A stretch of 64,000 nucleotides of DNA. Source: Pseudofrankia inefficax (GTDB lineage Bacteria; Actinomycetota; Actinomycetes; Frankiales; Frankiaceae). The stretch is taken from NCBI RefSeq assembly GCF_000166135.1, contig NC_014666.1, positions 7,130,001-7,194,000 of the forward strand, read 5' to 3'. Both the position numbers and the translations under genes were made by a program. Shown here piece after piece: positions 43,203 to 51,978 of this stretch. A model generated the notes under the pieces. The model saw only the letters and a list, made by a program, of their open reading frames with translations. It had not been told where the DNA came from and did not search any database. How positions within the stretch are numbered: position 1 is the first letter of the stretch; each line of letters starts with the position of its first letter.

Positions 43203-43823
43203 ATGCACACCCTGGCGTTCGATCCGGTGACGGCCAACGCGCTTGGCCTGCCGTCCCCGGGCGCGGTCTCCGCCGCGATCCCGCTGTTCTTCATCACCGT
43301 CCTGGCCGCCCTGAAGGTCCTGCCCCGGGTCGCCGGGGTCCTGGCGGTCGTCGCCGGCGCGGCCCTCAACCACGGCTGGCTCTACCAGTCGATCAACGCC
43401 GTGACCGGCTGGCTCACCGACCTGCTCAACCTCGTGACCGGGCACCTCGCCGGCGGGGCGGTGCCCTACGCGCTCCCGGTCCTGCTGGCGATCTACTACT
43501 TCTGGCACATCCGGCTGGACTCCGAGACGACCAGCAAGCTGCTCGGCGTCCGCGAGCGGATGCTCGCCGGCGTGCGCTCCGGCCCGGCCGGCTACGCCCG
43601 CGGCGCCGGGGGCTACCTGCGCGGCGGCAGCGGCCTGGACCTGCTGGGCCGGGGCCGCAGCCGCTACCCGGCCCGGATGGTCGGCGTGATCGCCGTCGGG
43701 CTGATGCTGCCGTCGCAGGTCCACGCCATCCCCGGGGTCGCCGGCGCCAGCCTGACCACGGTCCTGAACGTCCTCGGCGGGGTCATGGCCTGGACGCTGC
43801 AGACCCTGTTCTCGGTCCGGTGA
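43203..43823 (+). CDS. Hypothetical multi-pass membrane protein
   Basis: A 206-aa protein with about five hydrophobic helices (AAIPLFFITVLAALKVLP, VAGVLAVVAGAAL, VPYALPVLLAIYYFW, MVGVIAVGLMLPSQV). A Gly/Arg-rich loop (SGPAGYARGAGGYLRGG) lies between. CAGGAGCC lies upstream of the ATG. It may form part of the transfer pore. No family is recognised. Confidence 0.65.
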   Translation: MHTLAFDPVTANALGLPSPGAVSAAIPLFFITVLAALKVLPRVAGVLAVVAGAALNHGWLYQSINAVTGWLTDLLNLVTGHLAGGAVPYALPVLLAIYYFWHIRLDSETTSKLLGVRERMLAGVRSGPAGYARGAGGYLRGGSGLDLLGRGRSRYPARMVGVIAVGLMLPSQVHAIPGVAGASLTTVLNVLGGVMAWTLQTLFSVR

Positions 43824-43827
43824 CCCG

Positions 43828-45657
43828 ATGGAAGCCTTGATCCTTCTGTGGGTTATCGGATACACGCTGTGGCGGACCAGCTCCGACACCGCGCGTAACA
43901 GCTGGTCGCTGCTACGCGGCCGCGAACCGCAGCCCCGCCAGCGCGGCGCGGCGCTGCCCGCGTCCCCGACCGCCCGCACCCTCGGTGCCCTGTTCGGCTG
44001 GTGGTGGGCGGCGTTCCTCGCGACCTGGCGGGGCAGCTGGCGCGACGGCCGGGCCCGCCGCGAGGCCGGCGGCCCCTGGCAGCCCTGGGCGCCGTTCGAC
44101 CGGCCCGGTGACCCGGCCGCCGGACCAGCGCCGACCGCGCCCCCCGGCCCGCGGCCAGCGGCGCCGACCGGCGGCGGCGAGGGACAGCCGGCCGCCGGCG
44201 AGCCCGGGCCCCGGTCCACGGGCCGACCCCACGTCGTGCCCCCACGCACCCCGCCAGCGGAACCGGCCGGCGCCGCGCCCGGACCGGCCCAACCCGGGCA
44301 GCCGCAGACCGAGGCGGCGCCGGTCATGGAGCCGGCCGGCGCCGGCGACGACGAGGTGATCGACGGCTGGCCGACGTGCTGGTCAGACCTGAGCCCCGGC
44401 GAGCAGGCCACGGTCCGGACCTACGACGTCGACGAGCACGCCGAGGCGTGGGAGGAGCTGACCGACGCCCAGCGGGCGGGCACCGTCGCCCGCTGGATCC
44501 GCGACCGCTTCGGCGTCGAGATCACCGACGTCGACGTGCTCGCCGCGCAGGCGGTCCGCCAGGACCCGACCTGGCGGACCGGGGTGCCCTGCGCGGAATG
44601 CGCCCTCTACGGTGGCCGGCCGATCAGCGCCAACCCCGCCGACCACGCGCCCGGCTGCCCGGTCGGGGAGTTCTTCCGCGCCGAGGGCGCCAGCGGGCAG
44701 GCCCCGCCGCCCGGGGCGCCGGTGGGCTGGGCGGACCTCGCCCCGGACGCGCAGCGCGCCATCGTCGCGGCGGCCGAGGCGACCTGGGCCAAGCCGTGGC
44801 GGCACCTGGCCGGCTACGCGCGCGCGAAGGCCGTCGCCCAGTGGCTCAACACGACCTACGGCGGCGCGGTGTCGGCCTACGACGTGCTCGACGCGGAGGT
44901 CAAGGGCGACTCGACCTGGCAAACCGGGGTGCCCTGCGCCGAGTGCGCCGCCGCCGGCCGCGAACGCCGTCTGACCAGCTCGACGTCGGGCGACCACGAC
45001 CCGGACTGCCCCTCGCGCCGCTTCCTCGCCAACCGGGAGGCCGGCTACACCGGCTGGCTCGACCAGGACGGCTACCGGACCGACGAGACCGGCACCCGGC
45101 TCGCCGACCAGGGCGACCTCGACACCGCCCCCCCGAACCCCGGTCCCGCGTCCGCGGGCCCGGTGCACGACCCGGCCGCGATCGCGGCCGGCCCCTCATC
45201 CCTTGGAGGAGCACCTGCCATGACCACCCTCAGTGGCGAGACGACCAGCCTCAGCAAGGCCCGGGCCTACTACGCCGATCTGGAGAGCCACGCCAGCGGC
45301 CACATCGCGGCGACCCACCTTGAGCCGGCCCAGGCCCGTTTCCGTGAGCTCCAGGCCCAGGCCGTCAGCGGGATCGCGGCCCAGATCGAGGTGTCGGAGA
45401 ACTACTTCCGAAACGCCGAACTGCCCGACGCGGCGGTCCTGGCCGGCGTCGCCGCGGCCAGGGAGACCGCGCTGCAGCTGGGCGCCGACCTCGACCGGAT
45501 CGGGACGGAACTGGCCGCCGCGTTCGAGACCGCGATGCGGCTCTCGACGGACGCGCGGGCCGTGCTGACCGCGCTCGACCAACACCGGCTCATGGAGGAC
45601 GCGGTCACCTCCACGTCGGGCGTCGCCGGGCGGACGGACTTCTACAAGCAGGACTGA
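43828..45657 (+). CDS. Large mobile-element protein with duplicated CxxC modules; possible two-gene fusion
   Basis: A 609-aa protein. A membrane-associated N-terminus (LILLWVIGYTLW, GALFGWWWAAFLATW) precedes a long Pro/Ala linker (80–175). Two repeats of about 100 aa follow, each a helical half plus TGVPCAEC…DH.P.CP (around 250 and 365), probably zinc-binding. The last 145 residues form a coiled-coil protein beginning MTTLSGETTSLSKARAYYAD. A strong ribosome site precedes that internal ATG at 45220, so this domain may also be made alone. No known family. Confidence 0.62.
   Translation: MEALILLWVIGYTLWRTSSDTARNSWSLLRGREPQPRQRGAALPASPTARTLGALFGWWWAAFLATWRGSWRDGRARREAGGPWQPWAPFDRPGDPAAGPAPTAPPGPRPAAPTGGGEGQPAAGEPGPRSTGRPHVVPPRTPPAEPAGAAPGPAQPGQPQTEAAPVMEPAGAGDDEVIDGWPTCWSDLSPGEQATVRTYDVDEHAEAWEELTDAQRAGTVARWIRDRFGVEITDVDVLAAQAVRQDPTWRTGVPCAECALYGGRPISANPADHAPGCPVGEFFRAEGASGQAPPPGAPVGWADLAPDAQRAIVAAAEATWAKPWRHLAGYARAKAVAQWLNTTYGGAVSAYDVLDAEVKGDSTWQTGVPCAECAAAGRERRLTSSTSGDHDPDCPSRRFLANREAGYTGWLDQDGYRTDETGTRLADQGDLDTAPPNPGPASAGPVHDPAAIAAGPSSLGGAPAMTTLSGETTSLSKARAYYADLESHASGHIAATHLEPAQARFRELQAQAVSGIAAQIEVSENYFRNAELPDAAVLAGVAAARETALQLGADLDRIGTELAAAFETAMRLSTDARAVLTALDQHRLMEDAVTSTSGVAGRTDFYKQD
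45205..45222 (+). promoter_or_regulatory. Internal ribosome site and start codon within the 43828–45657 gene
   Basis: GGAGGA (45205–45210) lies 9 nt before an in-frame ATG at 45220. It is stronger than most true sites in this operon. It would yield a separate 145-aa coiled-coil protein. Confidence 0.5.
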
Positions 45658-45669
45658 CCGGGTTCCCGT

Positions 45670-45695
45670 CGGGCCCGGCCTCGCGGCCGGGCCCG
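45670..45695 (+). terminator. Hairpin between the transfer-accessory and traB genes
   Basis: CGGGCCCGGCC and its exact complement form an 11-bp stem with a TCGC loop, 12 bp past the stop. The next gene has its own strong AGGAAGGAGG site. Confidence 0.65.
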
Positions 45696-45754
45696 CGCGG
45701 AAACCCCGCCAGCCCCCCATATCCGCACCGCGCAGGAAGGAGGCCCGATCCCCG

Positions 45755-47914
45755 ATGCCGGCGACCAGAGACCAGTACCAGCAGATGCGCGCCGCGGCCG
45801 AGCAGGCCATCGGCCGCCGCTACGTCGCCCCCGACGCCCGGCTACGCCTGGTACGGATCGTCGTCGCGCGCCTCGGTGTGTGGCGGCTGCGCGCCCACGT
45901 CGCCCCGTTCGTGCTGATCGGCGGCCTGTGGGGCGTCGGGGCCGTCGTCGCGGCCGTCCCGCAGATCGCCGCGGTGGTCGTCCTCGGCTGGGCGCTGGCC
46001 GTGGGGATCACCTGGGGGGTGCGTCGCGGCCACTACGACGACGACACCACCGCCCGGCGCGCCGCGGCCCGCCGCGTCGGACGCACGACTGTCCTGGGCG
46101 CCGGCTGGCTGGGGCTGGCCGCGTGGCAGGGGGCGTGGGGCTGGCCGGCGGCGCTGCTGTGGGCCGGCGGGTACGCCTCATCCGCCGGCTGGTGGACCCG
46201 TCACCACATCCCCACCCCACCCGCCGTGGCGCCGATCGCCGAGCTGCCCGCCGCACCCGAGGTGCCCGTGCTGGAGCCGGCCGACCCCGCCCCGGTCGAG
46301 CCGGACGTCGCCACGCTGTGGGCGCAGCGCATCGGCGCGAAGGACCGCGTCCTCGCGGGCAGCATGCTCACCGGCTACCGCAAGATCGGCCCCGCTGACG
46401 CCTGGGACATCCACCTCAACCCGGGCGTGCACGCAACCGGCACCGCGATCGCCGCCGCACCGCTCATCGCGTCCGGGATCAGCCGTGGCATCGACCAGGT
46501 CACCGTCGATCGCCACCCGTCCGGCGTCGCCGACAAGGCGCTGCTGCTCGTCGTCGACCGGGCGAACAACCCGCTGCAACGCACCAACCCCCACCCCGGG
46601 CCAGAGAAGGTCTACAACGCGAAGACCGGCTACGGCGCCATCGGTATCCACCCCGACGAGGCGCACGCCGACTGGGCATTCGTCATCCCCGACTGGGGCC
46701 TGGCCGGCGGGGTCATCTTCGGCTCGACCGGCTCCGGCAAGTCCACCCTGATGACCAACCTCGCGGTCACCGCCGCCTACACCCGCTGCATCTCCGTCTG
46801 GGCCGGTGACCCCCAGGGCGGCCAGTCGATCCCCGCGATCATCCGGCGCGCGACCTGGCCCGCGACCGACAACGACGAGATCCTGCTGCAGCTACGCGCC
46901 GGCGTCGCCGCCATCAAGATCCGAGGCGTCCACAACAGCCTGCGCAACCGTGACCTGCACATCCCGACCCCCGCCGAGCCCGGCATCCTGCTGATCCTCG
47001 ACGAGATCCACAAGATCTTCATCCGGGGTTCCGAGCACGCCCACCTGGCCTCGCTGATCGCCCGCGAGGGCCGCAAGGCCGGCGTCGCGATGATCGGCGC
47101 CGACCAGTACGCCGGCCTGCCCACGTTCGGCGACGACTCGGCGCTGCGCGACAACATGATGGCCAAGAACCTCGCCGTGCTGCGCCTGACCTCGAAGTCG
47201 GCCAAGGGCATGATCCCCGGCCTGGACCTCGACCCCTCGGACCTGCCCGACGTGTTCCCCGACGGCAGCCCGACCTCCGGTCTGGGCTACCTGGTCGGCA
47301 GCCGGCGCACCGCCCCGTTCCGCGGCTGGCACACCCCGGCGGCCGACGCCTGGATGGCCGCCGCCCCCCAGGTCGAGCTGGACCGGGTCACCGCCGCGTT
47401 CATCGGCGACGACTACGTCCGCCGCGCCGAACGGGTCGCCGCGACCCGCGCCGAACAGGCCCGCATGATCGCCGACTTCGACCCCGACGCGCTCGCCGCG
47501 CTGCTCGCCGCCGACCCGACGCTGGCCACCGTCCTGCGCACCACCCCCCGCCGCCCCGCCCGGCCCACCCCCGCGGCCACGGCGGCGCCGGCGCGGACGA
47601 CCAGCGACGGGTCGCTGCTCACCCTCGCCCCCCTGGCCCCCGTCCAGGCCGCACCGACCCTCGCCCCGCTCGACGACACCCCCGCCACGCCCGCCGGCCC
47701 ACGCCCGGCGGTCCTCGACACCCCCGGCGGCGCCCGGATCTACGCGCTGCTGCAGGCCGGTGTGACCCGCGCCAAGGACCTCATCGAGCAATCCGGCGTC
47801 GGCAAGACCCGCGCCTACGAGGTCCTCACCGAACTCGTCGACGCCCACCTGGTCCTCGACGCCGGCCACGGCCAGTGGGCCCTGGCCCCCACCCCCACCC
47901 GAGCAGCCCGATAA
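45755..47914 (+). CDS. traB: FtsK/TraB-like DNA translocase
   Basis: A 719-aa conjugative DNA pump. N-terminal membrane helices (VAPFVLIGGLWGVGAVVAAV, IAAVVVLGWALAVGITWG) anchor it. The RecA-like motor has Walker A FGSTGSGKSTL (Lys329) and Walker B LLILDEIHKI (Asp416, Glu417). A C-terminal winged helix (IYALLQAGVTRAKDLIEQSGVGKTRAYEVLTEL) is where TraB/FtsK proteins read repeat sequences in the transferred DNA. AICEs need only this protein for double-stranded DNA transfer between mycelia. It is followed directly by a degenerate paralogue. Confidence 0.87.
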   Translation: MPATRDQYQQMRAAAEQAIGRRYVAPDARLRLVRIVVARLGVWRLRAHVAPFVLIGGLWGVGAVVAAVPQIAAVVVLGWALAVGITWGVRRGHYDDDTTARRAAARRVGRTTVLGAGWLGLAAWQGAWGWPAALLWAGGYASSAGWWTRHHIPTPPAVAPIAELPAAPEVPVLEPADPAPVEPDVATLWAQRIGAKDRVLAGSMLTGYRKIGPADAWDIHLNPGVHATGTAIAAAPLIASGISRGIDQVTVDRHPSGVADKALLLVVDRANNPLQRTNPHPGPEKVYNAKTGYGAIGIHPDEAHADWAFVIPDWGLAGGVIFGSTGSGKSTLMTNLAVTAAYTRCISVWAGDPQGGQSIPAIIRRATWPATDNDEILLQLRAGVAAIKIRGVHNSLRNRDLHIPTPAEPGILLILDEIHKIFIRGSEHAHLASLIAREGRKAGVAMIGADQYAGLPTFGDDSALRDNMMAKNLAVLRLTSKSAKGMIPGLDLDPSDLPDVFPDGSPTSGLGYLVGSRRTAPFRGWHTPAADAWMAAAPQVELDRVTAAFIGDDYVRRAERVAATRAEQARMIADFDPDALAALLAADPTLATVLRTTPRRPARPTPAATAAPARTTSDGSLLTLAPLAPVQAAPTLAPLDDTPATPAGPRPAVLDTPGGARIYALLQAGVTRAKDLIEQSGVGKTRAYEVLTELVDAHLVLDAGHGQWALAPTPTRAAR

Positions 47915-47945
47915 ACCGCCCAACCCGCACCCGAAAGGACATCCG

Positions 47946-49013
47946 ATGATCAACGCCAAGGCTGTGCCCCGCATGTGGGACATCGGGGTCGCCGCAGCAG
48001 CCGGCCCACTCGCCGGCAGCCGGCTCGGCCGCCCCCGCACCGTCGCCCCCGGCGCGACGACCTGGCCGCTACAGGTCCGCCGCGGCGGCGCCCTGGACCC
48101 CGCCGCCCTGGACGCCGAGCTGCCCAGGATCGCCTCCGCGCTCGACGTCGGCCTCTACGAGGTCGCCCTCAATTGCGCGCCCGGCTCACGTGCCGAGCTC
48201 CAGCTCGTCGTCAGCGGCCTGCTGAGCACGGTTCAGCCCTACCCCGGACCCGGCGTCTACGACCCGGCCGCGATCCCGGTCGGCCGCCACCTCGACGGCA
48301 CCGCCGCCCCCTGGCAGCTCTACCACCAGGCCGTCGGCCTGACCGGCGGTGTGATCATCGGCGCCACCGGCGCGGGCACCTCCACCATGCTCACCTCGAT
48401 CGCCGTCAGCGCCGCCCACACCGGCTGGCTCGCCGTCTGGGCCGGCGACCTCACCGGCGGCGGGGAGATCCCCGCCGTCAGCCGCCACGCCGCCCGGTTC
48501 GCGCACACCCTTCCGCAGATCGACGCCCTGCTGGGCGAGGCGAACAGGCGTATCGACCAGCGCCAGGCCGCCTGCGCCGCCACACGGCAGGCGATGCACC
48601 ACCCGTCGCCGGACGAGCCCGCGCTGCTCCTCGTGCTGCCCCGCATCGACCAGATCGCCAGTCGCGACCGCAGCCTGGCCCTACGGGCCGGGCGGATCGC
48701 CTACGAGGGCCGCAAGGCCGGGGTCGCCCTGCTCGCGACAGCCCCCGACAGCTCGCCGCTCAGCTTCGGCGGCGACGTCCGGCTCCGTGACGCGCTGTGC
48801 GCGGTCAACGTCGCGCTCCTGCGCACCACTTCACGCAGCGAGACCCCCGGCCTCGCGCCTGGCCTGCACCCTGAGCGGCTTCCGCAGGACCTGCCCGGCA
48901 CCGGCTACCTGCCCGGCGCGGGATCCGCGGCGCCGTTCCGCGGCTGGCACCTCACCGACCACACCGCCGACCGCCACCTCGCCGCCGCCCCCACCCTGCC
49001 CACCGCCGCCTAA
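47946..49013 (+). CDS. Degenerate FtsK/TraB paralogue (Walker motifs lost)
   Basis: A 355-aa protein aligning with the motor domain of the preceding TraB: AVWAGD, YEGRKAGVALLATA, VRLRDALCAVNVALLRTTS and PGTGYL…APFRGWH have clear counterparts. Walker A reads GATGAGTST, so Thr145 replaces the catalytic Lys. Walker B reads LLLVLPRID, with Pro232-Arg233 where TraB has Asp-Glu. The rest is well conserved and frame is intact, so this is a maintained pseudo-ATPase, not a decaying gene. It lacks the N-terminal membrane part and the winged helix. It could cap or regulate the TraB hexamer. Confidence 0.75.
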   Translation: MINAKAVPRMWDIGVAAAAGPLAGSRLGRPRTVAPGATTWPLQVRRGGALDPAALDAELPRIASALDVGLYEVALNCAPGSRAELQLVVSGLLSTVQPYPGPGVYDPAAIPVGRHLDGTAAPWQLYHQAVGLTGGVIIGATGAGTSTMLTSIAVSAAHTGWLAVWAGDLTGGGEIPAVSRHAARFAHTLPQIDALLGEANRRIDQRQAACAATRQAMHHPSPDEPALLLVLPRIDQIASRDRSLALRAGRIAYEGRKAGVALLATAPDSSPLSFGGDVRLRDALCAVNVALLRTTSRSETPGLAPGLHPERLPQDLPGTGYLPGAGSAAPFRGWHLTDHTADRHLAAAPTLPTAA

Positions 49014-49047
49014 CCCGCACCCACACACCCGCCCAGGAGCCCCGCGT

Positions 49048-49284
49048 ATGCCCGCCCACCGCCTTCACCGGGTCGCCGTCGTGCTGTTCGCCGACGTCCC
49101 CGGCGCCACCCCTGGGGACTCGGCCAACCGCTTCGCGCTCGCCCTCCAACCGATCGTCAGCGCCCCGCTGCCCGCCCAGCGCGGCATCCCCCCGATCACC
49201 GTGCTCGACCTGATCGACCTGACCAGCGCCGCCCGCAACGGCTACCTCACCGTCCAACCCGCAGCCCGCCTGCCCCACGAATAG
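49048..49284 (+). CDS. Small hypothetical protein
   Basis: A 78-aa protein; ATG follows CAGGAG at 8 nt. Beta-rich N-terminus (RLHRVAVVLFADVPGA) and a helical DLIDLTSAARNGYL. No family is recognised. Located between the pseudo-TraB gene and a hairpin. Confidence 0.6.
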   Translation: MPAHRLHRVAVVLFADVPGATPGDSANRFALALQPIVSAPLPAQRGIPPITVLDLIDLTSAARNGYLTVQPAARLPHE

Positions 49285-49298
49285 ACCCACCCCGCCCC

Positions 49299-49320
49299 CG
49301 TGACGGCTACCGCCGTCACG
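49299..49320 (+). terminator. Short hairpin between small genes
   Basis: CGTGACGG…CCGTCACG, 8-bp stem with a 6-nt loop, 14 bp after the stop at 49284. Confidence 0.5.
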
Positions 49321-49344
49321 GGACCGGAAACGGAGCCCCGTCCG

Positions 49345-49767
49345 ATGATCGCCACCACGTTCGCCGCCCTCGCGGCGAGCGCCTACGCCGCCCACCAGAT
49401 CGCCGACCACCTCGCCCAGACCGACGCGATGGCCGCCACCAAGGCCGGCCCCGGCCGGGCTAGCTGGGCCGCGCTCGCCCGCCACGTCGGCGTCTACCAC
49501 CTGATCGTCGCCGCGATGTGCGGCATCGCGATCGCCGTCCTCGGACTGTCGGTCAGCCCGGCCGGCGCCGCCGTGGGCCTGACGGTCTCGGCCGCGACCC
49601 ACGCCCTGTGGGACCGGCGGACCCCGGTCCGCTGGCTGCTGGAGCACACCGGCTCCCGGCAGTGGGCCGCCACCGCCGACCGGGGCATCCACGGCCTCTA
49701 CCTGAGTGACCAAGCCCTGCATGTCGGGTGTCTCTGGCTCGCCGTCCTACTCGCCACCGTCCTGTAA
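49345..49767 (+). CDS. Hypothetical membrane protein (DUF3307-like)
   Basis: A 140-aa protein. AAHQIADHLAQTDAMAATKAG followed by HVGVYHLIVAAMCGIAIAV resembles the His/Asp-bearing helices of DUF3307-type membrane proteins. A second hydrophobic segment ends the protein (HVGCLWLAVLLATVL). Start ATG 49345 with GGAG at 9 nt. Role unknown. Confidence 0.55.
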   Translation: MIATTFAALAASAYAAHQIADHLAQTDAMAATKAGPGRASWAALARHVGVYHLIVAAMCGIAIAVLGLSVSPAGAAVGLTVSAATHALWDRRTPVRWLLEHTGSRQWAATADRGIHGLYLSDQALHVGCLWLAVLLATVL

Positions 49768-49816
49768 CCCCGGCCCCGCCTCAGCCCCGACCGATCTGAA
49801 CGGAGATCACACACCG

Positions 49817-50326
49817 ATGCGTATGACCCTGTTGCTCGCGGTCCGCGACCTGGCACTCGCCGCCGGCGGCGCCGCGCTGGCCGCGATGACCGTCACCGAG
49901 CTCGCCGACCGGCGGACCGCCCACCCTGTTCCCACGCCCGGCCGGCCCGCCGCGCCAGCGCGGCCGGGTGTCCGCCACGGCTGGCTGTTCCTCGCCGACT
50001 ACAGCGGCGAGCCGGCCCGACTGCGGCCGGCGAGCGCGGCCGAGGCGGCCGCCTCGCGGGCCTCACGCAGCGCCGGACACGGCGGCTACATCGGCCTCAC
50101 CGCGGCTGGCGAGGTCCTGGCCCCGTCCGACCCCGCCTACGTCGCCGGCGCGGGCCGCTGGACGACGGAGCACGGCCGGATCGACACCGTCTACGTCGAC
50201 GGCGCCCCCGCCCCGGCCGGGCGGGCGAGCACAGGGGCGCTGGTCGTGCCCGACCTGCTCGCCGAGACGGACGACCTCCTCGCGACCGTCGACGCCGTCC
50301 TCGCCGCCACGGACACCGGCCGATGA
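49817..50326 (+). CDS. Hypothetical protein
   Basis: A 169-aa protein with an N-terminal hydrophobic helix (MTLLLAVRDLALAAGGAALAAM) and a soluble alpha/beta remainder (HGWLFLADYSGEPARLRPA, GYIGLTAAGEVLAP). The end is acidic. No family recognised. It overlaps the next start (ATGA). Confidence 0.58.
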   Translation: MRMTLLLAVRDLALAAGGAALAAMTVTELADRRTAHPVPTPGRPAAPARPGVRHGWLFLADYSGEPARLRPASAAEAAASRASRSAGHGGYIGLTAAGEVLAPSDPAYVAGAGRWTTEHGRIDTVYVDGAPAPAGRASTGALVVPDLLAETDDLLATVDAVLAATDTGR

Positions 50327-50643
50327 GCGCCGACGACGCCCGGGACAGCGCCGCGGTCCGTGGGCACCAGGCGAACCTCACCTACCAGCTCGCCGGCGCG
50401 ATGACCGGTGTCGAGAAGGCGGCCGGCTGCTGCGCGGAGGCGGTGTGGGCGCAGCAGCAACTCGCCGACTACGAGGCGGCCAACGACGACGTCCGGGTCC
50501 TGCTCACCGAGGCCCGCGAGCTGCTGGCCGGTCTGGGCCGGGCCGGGACGCTGCTGCGCGCCGCGGCCGCGCTGCACGCCGCCGACGTCGCGGAAACCAC
50601 CCACGCCGACCTCGCGGTCCCCGTTTCCGCCCCCGCGTCTTGA
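50323..50643 (+). CDS. Hypothetical helical protein
   Basis: A 106-aa Ala-rich helical protein (LTYQLAGAMTGVEKAAGCCAEAVWAQQQLADYE). Probably soluble. Coupled to the upstream gene by ATGA. Role unknown. Confidence 0.6.
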   Translation: MSADDARDSAAVRGHQANLTYQLAGAMTGVEKAAGCCAEAVWAQQQLADYEAANDDVRVLLTEARELLAGLGRAGTLLRAAAALHAADVAETTHADLAVPVSAPAS

Positions 50644-50732
50644 AGACGCCCCCGGCGCGGCGCACCGCCTGGCAGCTATGCCGCCGCGCCGGGGCCCAGC
50701 CCCCACACCTCGAAAGGCTCGAAGGGAGAGCC

Positions 50733-50903
50733 ATGCCCATCCTGCACGGCCACACCGTCGCCGTCAGCGCGGTCGGGGACTCGAACCCCGTCAACGCCGG
50801 CTCCTGCCCCCAGCACGGCCCCTACAGCGGATTGATCTGCACCAGCTGCATCACCACCCTGCCGACCCTGGCCGCCCCGGACGCGACGGGAGCCGCGGCA
50901 TGA
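50733..50903 (+). CDS. Small CxxC protein
   Basis: A 56-aa protein, ATG behind AAGGGAG. SCPQHGPYSGLICTSC gives Cys-x2-His … Cys-x2-Cys, a likely zinc knuckle. The stop overlaps the next start by 4 bp. Confidence 0.58.
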   Translation: MPILHGHTVAVSAVGDSNPVNAGSCPQHGPYSGLICTSCITTLPTLAAPDATGAAA

Positions 50904-51556
50904 CCACCACTCCAGCCGTCGCGCCGGTGTCGATCGAGATGGGCCAGCTAGCGGCCCTGGCCGCGCTCGCCCGCGAGGGCACCGAGGCGCTGATCGCTCA
51001 CAGCGGCGGTGAGACCGACCACCGCAGCCTGGCTGGCCGGCTCCGGACGATCCTCGCCGCCGTCGAAGTCACCGCGCGGACAGCCGGGATCGACCTGGTC
51101 GATGCCATCCCTACGCCCGTCACAACCGTTAGGAACGCGGCGGAAGTCAGCGAGGACTGGCCCGCCGTCGTCCCGTCCGAGGACCGTGCGACCCGGCAGG
51201 CGCAGATGTTGCGCGCTGGCGCCGCGCTCGTCGAGCAGATGCCGGACGCCGGGCTCATGGTCGAGGTGCGAGATAGCGCGCACCGCCTCGAGATCGTGCC
51301 CCAGACCTTCCGCCACGGCGTGGACGACGCGGCCAACGACCGCGCGAACCTGGACGTGCTCGCCGAGCTGCGCGGCAGGCTCGACGGCGAGGCCCGAACG
51401 ACCGCACACGTGTCCGCAGTGGGCGCCCTCCACATCACGGTCACCGGCGGCACCTGGCTCGGCCTTCCCGCCCGCGCCTACACGATCATTGATCCAGGGG
51501 CCGTCCAGGACGCCGCCCGCGCTTGGCTTGCGCAGATCGGGGTCGAGGTCCGATGA
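50900..51556 (+). CDS. Hypothetical protein
   Basis: A 218-aa soluble protein with a helical N-half (GQLAALAALAREGTEALIAH, LAGRLRTILAAVEV) and a beta-rich C-half (VGALHITVTGGTWLGLPARAYTII). No domain recognised. Overlaps both neighbours by ATGA, placing it in the same operon as whiB and the methyltransferase. Confidence 0.6.
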   Translation: MTTTPAVAPVSIEMGQLAALAALAREGTEALIAHSGGETDHRSLAGRLRTILAAVEVTARTAGIDLVDAIPTPVTTVRNAAEVSEDWPAVVPSEDRATRQAQMLRAGAALVEQMPDAGLMVEVRDSAHRLEIVPQTFRHGVDDAANDRANLDVLAELRGRLDGEARTTAHVSAVGALHITVTGGTWLGLPARAYTIIDPGAVQDAARAWLAQIGVEVR

Positions 51557-51978
51557 CCACGATCACCGCGGTCGTCCCATGCGAGGCCGCCAGCCGGACG
51601 CTGGGCGGAAATTCCCCGGAGGAGATGCCGGTCCCGCCGGCAATTGAGCCGAGCGTCGCCGCGCTCTTGATCCATCTCATGGCCGAGGCCGAGGACTGGC
51701 GCGAGCGGGCGGTGTGCGCGCAGACCGATCCGGAGGCCTTTTTCCCGGAGAAGGGCCAGTCGGCCCGCGAGGCCAAGCGTGTCTGTGCTGGCTGCGAGGT
51801 CCGCTCGGAATGCCTGCAGTACGCGCTCGACAACGACGAGCGGTTCGGCGTCTGGGGCGGCCTGTCTGAACGTGAACGCCGCGCACGGCGCCGGGCCCCT
51901 CGATCCGGGACTCCATCGGACGCCCACCGCTCCGTCCCGCCGGCCGCCGGCATCGACCTCGCTGGGGAGGACAAATGA
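51553..51978 (+). CDS. WhiB family transcriptional regulator
   Basis: A 141-aa canonical WhiB. AVCAQTDPEAFFPEKGQ gives the first Cys, VCAGCEVRSECLQYAL the Cys-x2-Cys-x5-Cys set, and FGVWGGLSERERRARRR the GVWGG turn and basic DNA-contact tail. It should hold a [4Fe-4S] cluster and bind the primary sigma factor. It immediately precedes the DNA methyltransferase gene with ATGA overlap. Confidence 0.88.
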   Translation: MTTITAVVPCEAASRTLGGNSPEEMPVPPAIEPSVAALLIHLMAEAEDWRERAVCAQTDPEAFFPEKGQSAREAKRVCAGCEVRSECLQYALDNDERFGVWGGLSERERRARRRAPRSGTPSDAHRSVPPAAGIDLAGEDK

